A DNA stretch of 10,564 nt. It comes from Treponema sp. (lineage in GTDB: Bacteria > Spirochaetota > Spirochaetia > Treponematales > Treponemataceae). Location of the stretch: assembly GCA_024691105.1 (NCBI GenBank), contig JAILNY010000118.1, positions 1 through 10,564 on the forward strand, read 5' to 3'. Of the stretch, positions 1 to 7,585 are shown one piece after another; positions within the stretch are counted from its first letter, which is position 1; each line of letters starts with the position of its first letter. Under the pieces are notes generated by a model that ran no database searches, had not been told where the DNA came from, and saw only the letters and a program-made list of their open reading frames with translations. The translations under genes and the position numbers were made by a program.

Positions 1-2158
1 TGCAAACGGAATGATTTTAGTAACGAAAGGCTCAGAAAAAGATGCTGCAACTTATGAAGAAGTAATGTTCTCTCAGAAAAATGCGTGTCCTGACTGCGGT
101 ATTTCAATTCCAGAATTACAGCCGCGCCTTTTTTCTTTTAACAATCCGTTCGGTGCATGTCCTGAGTGTACGGGCCTTGGTGAAAAAATGGAATTTGACG
201 AAGACCTTATGATTCCGGATAAAACAAAATCCTATAACGAACATGCACTCCTTCCGTATAATCCGACAAGCGCATGGAATACAACAAGATTTCAGGCAGT
301 TGCGGATGCATATAATTTTTCACTTGATACTCCGTTCAACAAACTTACAAAAAAACAGCGCGACGTAATTTTATACGGTTCTGATAAAACTCTGCACTGG
401 ATTTATTACAAGCAGAGTGGAACAGGCATGTCAGAATACAATGAGCCGTGGAAAGGCGTATTTGCTGACATGAACAGACGTTATATCGAAGCGTGGGGCG
501 ACAACATGAAGCAGTCGCTTGAAAAATACATGTCACACAAACAATGTTCATGCTGTCACGGAAAAAAGCTAAGACCAGAAGCTCTTGGTGTTACAGTCGG
601 CAAAAAAAATATAATTGAATTGTGTGAATTAAGTGTGCTCGATTCAATCGAGTTTTTTAAAAATCTAAAGCTTACAAAGACGCAAAAAGAAATTGCATCT
701 CAGGTTTTAAAAGAAATAAATTCGCGCCTTAACTTTTTAAAGAATGTCGGTCTTGATTATCTTACTCTTGAACGCTCTGCCGGAACTTTGTCTGGCGGTG
801 AGGCTCAGAGAATTCGTCTTGCAACTCAAATCGGTTCTGCTTTAACAGGCGTTATGTACATTCTTGATGAGCCTTCAATCGGTCTTCATCAACGCGATAA
901 TCAGCGCCTTATTGATACTCTTACATATCTTCGAGATTTAAAAAACAGCGTGATTGTCGTTGAGCATGATGAACAGACTCTACGCACTGCAGACTGGATT
1001 GTCGATATCGGACCAGGTGCTGGTGTTCACGGTGGAAAGGTTGTAGCCTCGGGAACTGTGGAGCAGGTAATGAAGGTCGAAGAAAGTGTAACCGGACGTT
1101 ATCTTGCAGGTAAGATTACGATGCCGATTCCAAAAAAAAGAAGAGCTGGCAACGGAAACTTTTTGACTTTAAGTGGAGTAAAGGAACACAACCTAAAAGA
1201 TATTTCGATTTCAATTCCGCTTGGAGCAATGACTTGTATTACAGGTGTTTCTGGCTCCGGAAAATCTACTTTGTTAAGTGATGTTCTGTATCCTGCAGTT
1301 TCTAATAAACTTATGAGGACAAGTTATCCGGCAGGTGCTTTTTCTAAACTTGACGGAATCAAACATATAGACAAAGTCATTAACATTGACCAGAGTCCTA
1401 TCGGACGAACCCCGCGCTCAAACCCTGCGACTTATGTCGGTGTATTTGACGAGATCCGCGATTTGTTTGCATCGCTTCCAGAAGCAAAGGCGCGCGGCTA
1501 TCTTAAGGGCAGATTCAGCTTTAACGTAAAAGGCGGTCGCTGTGAAAACTGTCAGGGAGCCGGAACTATTACAATCGAAATGAACTTCTTGCCGGACGTA
1601 TTCATTAAATGTGATGTATGTAACGGAAAGCGCTTTAATAAAGAAACTCTTGAGATTTTATATAAAGGGAAAAGCATTACAGACGTTCTTGATATGACGA
1701 TAGAAGAAGCGTGTGACTTTTTTGCTCATATTCCGCATCTGTCACGTAAGCTTGAAATGCTAAAGAGTGTAGGGCTTGGTTATATTCAGCTTGGACAGTC
1801 GGCATTAACTTTATCTGGTGGTGAAGCACAGCGCGTAAAACTTGCAAACGAGCTTGCGCGCGTTTCGACAGGCCGTACGCTTTATATTCTTGATGAGCCT
1901 ACGACGGGTCTTCACTTTGCAGATGTTAAACAATTGATGAGCGTTCTGCAGCGTCTTGTTGATCAGGGTAATACTGTCGTAATGATTGAGCATAACCTTG
2001 ACGTAATCTGTCAGGCAGATTATTTAATAGATCTTGGACCAGAAGGTGGCTTTAGGGGCGGAACGGTTGTTGCAACTGGAACTCCGGAAGAGGTTTCAAA
2101 GGTACCGGAAAGTTTTACAGGTCAGTTTGTAAAAGACATGTTAAAAAATAAAAAGTAA
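1..2158 (+). CDS. uvrA: UvrA, excinuclease ABC subunit A (5'-truncated by window edge)
   Basis: UvrA is the damage-sensing ATPase of nucleotide excision repair; it dimerises, scans DNA with UvrB and loads UvrB at lesions in the cytoplasm. The frame is open from base 2, and by comparison with E. coli UvrA (940 aa) about 225-230 N-terminal residues, including the first Walker A, are missing only because the window begins here. Numbering from the Met at base 11: first zinc module C26xxC29...C50xxC53; first ABC signature LSGGEAQR at 260-267 followed by Walker B ILDEP (D286, E287); second Walker A GVSGSGKST at 412-420; second zinc finger C511xxC514-x19-C534xxC537; conserved IDQSPIGRTPRSNPATY; second signature LSGGEAQRVKLA from 601, then ILDEPTTGLHFAD and the IEHNLDVI switch region. 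All visible motifs are intact and the end aligns with normal UvrA ends. The lptD-like gene starts one base after the TAA stop, so the two are probably co-transcribed. Identification is very secure. Confidence 0.98.
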   Translation, partial: ANGMILVTKGSEKDAATYEEVMFSQKNACPDCGISIPELQPRLFSFNNPFGACPECTGLGEKMEFDEDLMIPDKTKSYNEHALLPYNPTSAWNTTRFQAVADAYNFSLDTPFNKLTKKQRDVILYGSDKTLHWIYYKQSGTGMSEYNEPWKGVFADMNRRYIEAWGDNMKQSLEKYMSHKQCSCCHGKKLRPEALGVTVGKKNIIELCELSVLDSIEFFKNLKLTKTQKEIASQVLKEINSRLNFLKNVGLDYLTLERSAGTLSGGEAQRIRLATQIGSALTGVMYILDEPSIGLHQRDNQRLIDTLTYLRDLKNSVIVVEHDEQTLRTADWIVDIGPGAGVHGGKVVASGTVEQVMKVEESVTGRYLAGKITMPIPKKRRAGNGNFLTLSGVKEHNLKDISISIPLGAMTCITGVSGSGKSTLLSDVLYPAVSNKLMRTSYPAGAFSKLDGIKHIDKVINIDQSPIGRTPRSNPATYVGVFDEIRDLFASLPEAKARGYLKGRFSFNVKGGRCENCQGAGTITIEMNFLPDVFIKCDVCNGKRFNKETLEILYKGKSITDVLDMTIEEACDFFAHIPHLSRKLEMLKSVGLGYIQLGQSALTLSGGEAQRVKLANELARVSTGRTLYILDEPTTGLHFADVKQLMSVLQRLVDQGNTVVMIEHNLDVICQADYLIDLGPEGGFRGGTVVATGTPEEVSKVPESFTGQFVKDMLKNKK

Positions 2159-2159
2159 T

Positions 2160-5100
2160 ATGAAAAAATTGTTAAAAAAGACAGTTTTATTTTTTCTCGT
2201 TCTATTATTAGGTGCACATTTTTTTGCAGCGCCTAAAAAAAATACAAAAAACGATTCAGAAAATCAGGAAAAAGAGAAAACTGTCATTACAATTTTAAAT
2301 GCTTTAAAAACTTCAAACATAAAAGATAAAGAAAAAGACGAAGATTTAATTTTATTTGAAGGCTCTGTTAAAATTGAAGTTGCAAAAGGAAAGACAAAAA
2401 CTGTCATAAGCGCTGACATGATAAGCTGGAGCCGAAAGCACGAAATGCTTTATGCCGAAGGAAATGTCAGCCTTGAACAGAGCGAAGAAAACGGATCTGT
2501 TTCTAACATAACTGCGACCAGTGTTTTGTTTAATACTTCATCTCTTGAAGGAATTTTTGACGAAGGAAGAGTTTTACAGGCCGACACAAATTCACTTAAC
2601 CTGCCGTCTGGTTCAACCCTTGTCGTAGGCTCTGATGTTTTTGCGCGTAATCACTCGGGAACTGTCGCATTTAAAAGCGGAGAATTGACGTTCTGTAATG
2701 CAGAGCATCCGCACTGGAAAATTAAGGCGACACGAATCTGGCTTTTGCCGGGAAATGAGTTTGCTTTTTTTAATGCAGTTTTGTTTATGGATAATATTCC
2801 TGTAATGTATCTTCCGGCTTTTTATTATCCAAAAGATGAACTAATTTTTAATCCGGTTTTTGGTTATAAAAATCGAAACGGATTTTATATGCAGACAACG
2901 ACTTATCTTTATGGTCGAAAGCCTTTAGAGAGTGCTGCTTCTTCTTCGAAAAGTTCGAGCGATAACGATGCTTCAAAATATTTTAACTTTATAAAACCGA
3001 CAAAGCTTATGGATCAGGAGCTACAGGGAATTGTCCTTCACAATCTTGATACTGCATATACCGGTAATACGACGGATTATTTAAAAGTGATGGCCGACTG
3101 GTATGCAAATCTTGGATGTGCCACCGGAATTGAAGGTGTTTATAAACCAAAGAAAATTTTCAGTACGCTTGAAGGAAGCTTAATGCTTGGCTTTAGTAAT
3201 ACGGTTTTTCCAACGGCAAGCTCTTCTGTATATCTTCCGTTTGGAAGCTCCGGAACTTATTATTATGAAAAATCAAATTTTATGGGAGCAGAAATTCCTT
3301 TTAGATACAAGGCTGGAATTAAAGTTGGAATTTCAACGCCGCTTTCTTTAACACTTACGATGCCGCTTTACTCGGATCCTTATTTTAACTATGACTTTGG
3401 TGACAGAAGCGAAACGATGGACTGGTTTTCGTATCTTTTAAACAATCCTCTCTCTGAAAACACAAAGACTACAGAGCAGCAAAAACTTGAAGCTGCAGAA
3501 ATTACATCGTTTACCTGGGACTTGTCCGGAAACTATTCTGTAAAACTTCCGGATTCTGTAAAGCCGTATATCGACACGATTTCTTTTTCTTCATTTAATT
3601 CTTCTATTGCGTTTGGATCAAAAGCGGTTGATACAACCAAAGATTATCTTAATAAAACAGACAATTATCATTTGTATACTTCGCAGAGAAAATTTTTCTA
3701 TCCGCAGCAGGTAACTCCTTTTAAAGGAAGCTTAAAAATTTCTGGAACAATTTTTTCTATCGGCGAAGATTTTAAGACTAAAAAGTCTGTAGATTATCCG
3801 GTTCCGCTGATTGCACCTGATAAGCTTGGGCTTGAGTTTGCTGCAGATGGTTCTTCAGACTCTGCTGAGAAAAATGACGCGGCAAGTGGGACAGAAAACT
3901 CAACGACCGGCTCCTCTGATAATTCTCAGAATAAGGGATTTATTTTTGAGCGCGATGGCCTTGCAGATATTGATTATACTCCAGAAAGCACAGCGACGGT
4001 TGGAAAAGATTTTACTTTTAATTTAAAGTATTCAATTTCGCCGGACTTTGCTTCACAGATGAACTATTCTCCGGAAGGCTTAAATGTCGGAACAGATTTC
4101 AGATGGGATAGAATTCAGAGTTCATATATTTCGTTGAAAGTTCCTTTGATGCTGTCAGATTCTCTTTCTTTAAAAAATGATTTTTTTACAATGCAGAACT
4201 CGATTTCGTTAAACCCTGTTTATCAGATTCATCCATATATTTCAAACGATACTGCTCATGGTGGTAAGCCTGACTCAGAAATTAAATCAATGAAAAAGTC
4301 AGACTACATTGCTTCGACAATGGAGCTTTTAAATACAAATACTCTTTCTTTAAAGCCGTTCATTTATTATCCTAACTTTAAGGATACAGGTATTTCATAT
4401 AATACTGCGATTAAATTTTTCAGAACAAAATTTATTGGTGATGCCGATAATCCAGAATGGGATAAGCTTACGGTTAATTTTGATGATCCGGATTCTATAA
4501 CGACTCATACTCTTGCATTAACTCTTGCGGCAAATGAACTTGGCGGCGATTTTAAGCAGAGTCTTGTATTGACTTCGACACTTCCACCGCAGACTGCAAA
4601 ATATTATGCAACGCTTCAGTTTGTTTTTCCTTTTGTAACATTGACTGGAGAAGCGGGTGTTAAACAGAAAAGTGCAACAGATAAAACCTGGGAAAGTGAA
4701 CAGTTAAAGCAGGCTTTGACAGTTTCGCTTTTTGATAAAAAATTAAATTTTACTCAGTCGTATAATTATGATGTTCAGGGTTCTTATTCTGATTCATTAA
4801 AGCTTGCCTTAACTTACGAAGGACTTCAGCTTGCATACACGATGAAGTATTCTACGATTTATGATTTTGATTCTGACAGAGGATGGGTTGCAAAAAACGA
4901 AAAGCAGTTTGTTCCATACAGCGCAAGTATTGCTTATGCAACGCCTTCTAAAACTTTTTATTTCTGGAAGAATAGAATAAAAATTGCACCGTCGCTTTCG
5001 ACAAGTCTTGTTGTGGATTTTGTTAAACCGACAAACAGTTATTTTATTTTTTCTCCTGGAATCACATTTAAGATTAATGAATTTATTGATATAACGTTTA

Positions 5101-5462
5101 GTGCAACTTCAAGAAATGATGTACTTTACAGATATGTTCAAAGTGCTTTGGGAACTCCAGGGCGGATTCCTGGAGAAGATAATATCTTTGTTGATTTGAT
5201 AAATTCGTTCCGCTTTGATGATGAAAACTTGCGTCGTGGAAGCGGCTTTAAGCTTAAGTCACTTAATTTTACGATTACTCATGACCTGCATGACTGGGAT
5301 TTAAAATGTGACTTTAAGATTGAGCCGCGTCTTGTAACGCCAACAACCGGAAGTAAATACTATGACTTTAGCCCGTATTTTTCTATCTCCGTTGTATGGC
5401 GTCCAATGGAAAGTATGAAGACCGAAATTCTAGACGAATACGGTACATGGAAGCTTAAGTAA
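2160..5462 (+). CDS. lptD: LptD/OstA-like outer-membrane beta-barrel protein
   Basis: A 1100-residue predicted outer-membrane protein. Residues 1-24 form a signal peptide (MKKLLKK, hydrophobic stretch, FFAA cleavage region). Residues about 45-150 look like the LptA/OstA periplasmic beta-jellyroll (LILFEGSVKIE, ISADMISW, MLYAEGNVSLEQ). Residues about 170-250 carry the LptD hallmark: TFC179...HPHW, RIWLLPG, then MYLPAFYYPKD from M216 and a GF turn entering the barrel. The rest to about 1080 is alternating Tyr/Phe/Ser/Thr-rich beta-strand sequence. In LPS-bearing bacteria LptD with LptE inserts LPS into the outer leaflet. Treponemes are generally held to lack classical LPS, so the cargo here may be another glycolipid. 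Only three cysteines (179, 320, 1050) are seen, so the four-Cys disulphide pattern of E. coli LptD is absent. Ser/Asp/Asn-rich loops lie at 258-273 and about 562-593. The start is fixed by the signal peptide; no good Shine-Dalgarno precedes it, and TAA-T-ATG spacing suggests coupling to uvrA. Family confident, substrate unknown. Confidence 0.88.
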   Translation: MKKLLKKTVLFFLVLLLGAHFFAAPKKNTKNDSENQEKEKTVITILNALKTSNIKDKEKDEDLILFEGSVKIEVAKGKTKTVISADMISWSRKHEMLYAEGNVSLEQSEENGSVSNITATSVLFNTSSLEGIFDEGRVLQADTNSLNLPSGSTLVVGSDVFARNHSGTVAFKSGELTFCNAEHPHWKIKATRIWLLPGNEFAFFNAVLFMDNIPVMYLPAFYYPKDELIFNPVFGYKNRNGFYMQTTTYLYGRKPLESAASSSKSSSDNDASKYFNFIKPTKLMDQELQGIVLHNLDTAYTGNTTDYLKVMADWYANLGCATGIEGVYKPKKIFSTLEGSLMLGFSNTVFPTASSSVYLPFGSSGTYYYEKSNFMGAEIPFRYKAGIKVGISTPLSLTLTMPLYSDPYFNYDFGDRSETMDWFSYLLNNPLSENTKTTEQQKLEAAEITSFTWDLSGNYSVKLPDSVKPYIDTISFSSFNSSIAFGSKAVDTTKDYLNKTDNYHLYTSQRKFFYPQQVTPFKGSLKISGTIFSIGEDFKTKKSVDYPVPLIAPDKLGLEFAADGSSDSAEKNDAASGTENSTTGSSDNSQNKGFIFERDGLADIDYTPESTATVGKDFTFNLKYSISPDFASQMNYSPEGLNVGTDFRWDRIQSSYISLKVPLMLSDSLSLKNDFFTMQNSISLNPVYQIHPYISNDTAHGGKPDSEIKSMKKSDYIASTMELLNTNTLSLKPFIYYPNFKDTGISYNTAIKFFRTKFIGDADNPEWDKLTVNFDDPDSITTHTLALTLAANELGGDFKQSLVLTSTLPPQTAKYYATLQFVFPFVTLTGEAGVKQKSATDKTWESEQLKQALTVSLFDKKLNFTQSYNYDVQGSYSDSLKLALTYEGLQLAYTMKYSTIYDFDSDRGWVAKNEKQFVPYSASIAYATPSKTFYFWKNRIKIAPSLSTSLVVDFVKPTNSYFIFSPGITFKINEFIDITFSATSRNDVLYRYVQSALGTPGRIPGEDNIFVDLINSFRFDDENLRRGSGFKLKSLNFTITHDLHDWDLKCDFKIEPRLVTPTTGSKYYDFSPYFSISVVWRPMESMKTEILDEYGTWKLK

Positions 5463-6891
5463 TAGATTCCATAACTTTCTTTTCGTTATAGAATGACATT
5501 ATTAAACCACCTATAATACAGCAGATTGCCGCAACTAAAGCAACTATTCTGTAGCCAAGAGGAGTGCCTGCTGCCTGTATTTCAGCATTTTCTACAGCTT
5601 CTACAGCCTGTGCGGCACCTTTTCCAAGGGCGGTTTTCGCAGCTCCGATTGTTGCAAGTGAAGTAAACAAAAGGAGTGCAAGCGACTGTCCAAGCTTCAT
5701 TGCAAAGGTGCGTGCTGCGTAGAACATTCCGCTTCGTGATTCACCTGTTTTTACTTCGTCAGAAAGGGCAATGTCTGCAACAATTGTCTGCGGAATAATT
5801 CCAAAGATTGCCTGTGGAAATGCTCCAAGGACAACGATGATTGCAGCCTGTGCGTAAATTGGAATGAATGAAAGTTTCTGACCAGAAATTGCAGTAAAGC
5901 CGAATGTCAGGACAAAGCCGATAAATGCGGCAATCAAAAGTTTTTTCTTTCCCCATTTAGCAGCCATCTTTGTTACAAACGGATAGAAGCCAAGAGACAA
6001 AAGTGTAAGCCCGCCAAACATAACGGTTGTCATGCTTTCCGGTAACTGCAAAAGACTTGTTACAAAGAAAGGAAGTCCTGTCTGGAACATTGCAAGACCA
6101 AAAAAGTAAATGATATCCTGTCCGACAAAAATTCTAAAATCGCGGTTCTTGAATGTCTTTGTAAGAGATGAAAGCATGTTAGAGCTAGAAGGAGTTGCAT
6201 CGCAATAATCTTTTTCTTTTATTCCAAAGGCAGGAACAAGCATAAAAATTGTTGCAAGTGTAGAAAGTCCAGCAAATGTAATTCTCATTGCAGGAATGCG
6301 TTCCATTCCACCTGAAATCAATGCTCCCCAGATCATCGGTGCTGTGTATCCAAGACATGTACCGATGATAAAGGTAAGCGAGATACACATTGAAAGCTTT
6401 AACTTTTCTTCCTGATTGTGCGGAAGTTCTGCAAGAAGCGATGTATATGGAGTGCAGTAGCAGGTAATCAAAAAGTAATAGGCAAGAAGCGTAACAAAAA
6501 GCCATATGACATTTATTTTACTTACACCCATAACCGGTGTGCAGAATACAAGTGTAAAAACGATTCCAAGCGGAATGGCAGCCCATCTCATAAATGGTAT
6601 TCTGCGTCCAAGCTTATGAGCACAGTTGTCAGACCAGTTGCCGACAAGTGGATCTGTGACGGCATCAAAAATTCTTCCGAGAGCGGTTGCAAGACCGATA
6701 AAAGTTAATACACCAAGAACAACTCGTCCCTGTGGAATAAGAGGAATCATTCCTTCGGCTACAGCTACATTATTTGGCTGGTAAAAGTAAACCAGCCATG
6801 AAGCGATAAGTCCAGAGATGATTGACCATCCAAGCTGACCGATTGCATAGCACCACATTTTTCCTTTTGACAGCGATTTAAATTCAGCCAT
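5455..6891 (-). CDS. GPH-family (MelB-like) sugar:cation symporter, MFS
   Basis: A 478-residue inner-membrane transporter with about 12 hydrophobic segments. It belongs to the glycoside-pentoside-hexuronide:cation symporter family: the signature RIFDAVTDPLVGNWSD (residues about 73-88) is followed by the cytoplasmic loop GRRIPF (95-100). D76 and D80 match in spacing the helix II Asp pair (D55, D59) of E. coli MelB used for Na+/H+ coupling. The second half has the usual GPH pattern, with GKKK in the loop after the TKMAAKW segment. The substrate cannot be read from sequence; the GH36 alpha-galactosidase in the same operon makes an alpha-galactoside such as melibiose or a raffinose-type sugar a reasonable inference. 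The ATG at 6891 is preferred over the TTG at 6903 because a perfect GGAGG sits at 6901-6897, five bases before the ATG, and the TTG shares its G with that site. It is the last gene of the operon, 28 nt after the TetR gene, and its 3' end overlaps the lptD-like gene by 8 bp tail to tail. Confidence 0.93.
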   Translation of the reverse strand: MAEFKSLSKGKMWCYAIGQLGWSIISGLIASWLVYFYQPNNVAVAEGMIPLIPQGRVVLGVLTFIGLATALGRIFDAVTDPLVGNWSDNCAHKLGRRIPFMRWAAIPLGIVFTLVFCTPVMGVSKINVIWLFVTLLAYYFLITCYCTPYTSLLAELPHNQEEKLKLSMCISLTFIIGTCLGYTAPMIWGALISGGMERIPAMRITFAGLSTLATIFMLVPAFGIKEKDYCDATPSSSNMLSSLTKTFKNRDFRIFVGQDIIYFFGLAMFQTGLPFFVTSLLQLPESMTTVMFGGLTLLSLGFYPFVTKMAAKWGKKKLLIAAFIGFVLTFGFTAISGQKLSFIPIYAQAAIIVVLGAFPQAIFGIIPQTIVADIALSDEVKTGESRSGMFYAARTFAMKLGQSLALLLFTSLATIGAAKTALGKGAAQAVEAVENAEIQAAGTPLGYRIVALVAAICCIIGGLIMSFYNEKKVMESIT

Positions 6892-6896
6892 ATTTT

Positions 6897-6901
6897 CCTC
6901 C
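6897..6901 (-). promoter_or_regulatory. Ribosome binding site of the symporter gene
   Basis: GGAGG followed by AAAAT and ATG (6891-6889) on the minus strand. It decides the start: the in-frame TTG at 6903-6901 would put the Shine-Dalgarno inside the coding sequence, giving a spurious N-terminus MEENM. Confidence 0.88.
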
Positions 6902-6919
6902 AAAAATATTATGCTTTAG

Positions 6920-7585
6920 TTATGCTCTGATAGAGTTAAGCAGCATCTTTATCAGAAGCTCAATTTGTTTTTTTGCAGCAACATCTTTGTTCATTACAAG
7001 CATGTCTTCAGAAAGCGAAAGCTTTTGTGTCGTGCTGAATAATGAATGCATCATTGTGTAATACAGATCGTTTTCTGAAAATCCCTGCGGTACACGGATA
7101 GTGTTGTCAGTAAGACCAAACTGTATTGCATCGACAATTTTTTTCTGAATAGATTTTATGTTTTCTTCATATTCAGCAAATTTTTGTTTTTCAATATTCT
7201 GCCGGTAAACATAAGAATCAAAAAAATAGATGAATCTTAAAAAGTCCGGTTTGTCTAAGAATAAATCCAGAAAAACATTACAGATTGTTTCAATCTTTTT
7301 TATTCCAGGCAGTTTGTCATAGTTTTCATTTGAGATTTTATGAAAAATAAAATCTGCCTGTTCGCGCCATGCCCAGATTGCAGTATTAATTGCAATCTGT
7401 TCTTTGGTCTCGTAATATCGGTAGATTGAAGCAACACCGATTTCTGCTTTATTAGCAATGTCGGTTATTGCAATTGAATCTATTCCTCTTTCAGAAAAAA
7501 GTTCAAAGGCGCTTGAAAGTATTCTTCGTTTACGCTCTGTTTTTGCGTCTTCTTTTTCTTCTTTGTATTTTTGAAATGCTGTCAT
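6920..7585 (-). CDS. TetR/AcrR-family transcriptional regulator
   Basis: A 221-residue one-component regulator. After a charged N-terminal extension (1-21), residues about 22-64 form the canonical TetR DNA-binding domain: ILSSAFELFSERG (helix 1), ITDIANKAEIGVASIYRYY (helix-turn-helix, residues 40-58) and the following YETKEQI. The C-terminal ligand/dimer domain (about 70-221) is helical, aromatic-rich and not assignable to a known ligand class. Its ATG overlaps the TGA of the upstream GT-like gene as ATGA, and a weak AAAGG lies 7 nt before the start, so translation is probably coupled. It is embedded third in the operon rather than divergent from it. It therefore most likely controls the operon promoter, which is outside the window, with feedback on its own expression. 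The inducer is unknown; a transported sugar or a lipid/glycolipid are both possible. The nearest operator is not visible here. Fold assignment is secure, target inferred. Confidence 0.94.
   Translation of the reverse strand: MTAFQKYKEEKEDAKTERKRRILSSAFELFSERGIDSIAITDIANKAEIGVASIYRYYETKEQIAINTAIWAWREQADFIFHKISNENYDKLPGIKKIETICNVFLDLFLDKPDFLRFIYFFDSYVYRQNIEKQKFAEYEENIKSIQKKIVDAIQFGLTDNTIRVPQGFSENDLYYTMMHSLFSTTQKLSLSEDMLVMNKDVAAKKQIELLIKMLLNSIRA

Noticed and set aside
3811..4026. 71-codon plus-strand frame inside the lptD-like gene
   Set aside because: Out-of-frame reading of the low-complexity loop region, with no ribosome binding site or homology signal.
5467..5493. Hairpin as intrinsic terminator for either convergent unit
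   Set aside because: Stem is AT-rich with a mismatch or wobble and is not followed by a U-run on either strand; kept only as a remark.
6185..6708. Open frames of about 100 codons on both strands within the symporter gene
   Set aside because: They overlap conserved membrane-protein codons and encode Cys/Tyr-rich, unrelated sequence; shadows of the real gene.
6892..6919. Possible TetR operator in the gap before the symporter gene
   Set aside because: Only a short AATATT-type AT-rich palindrome is present, too small and too common to call.
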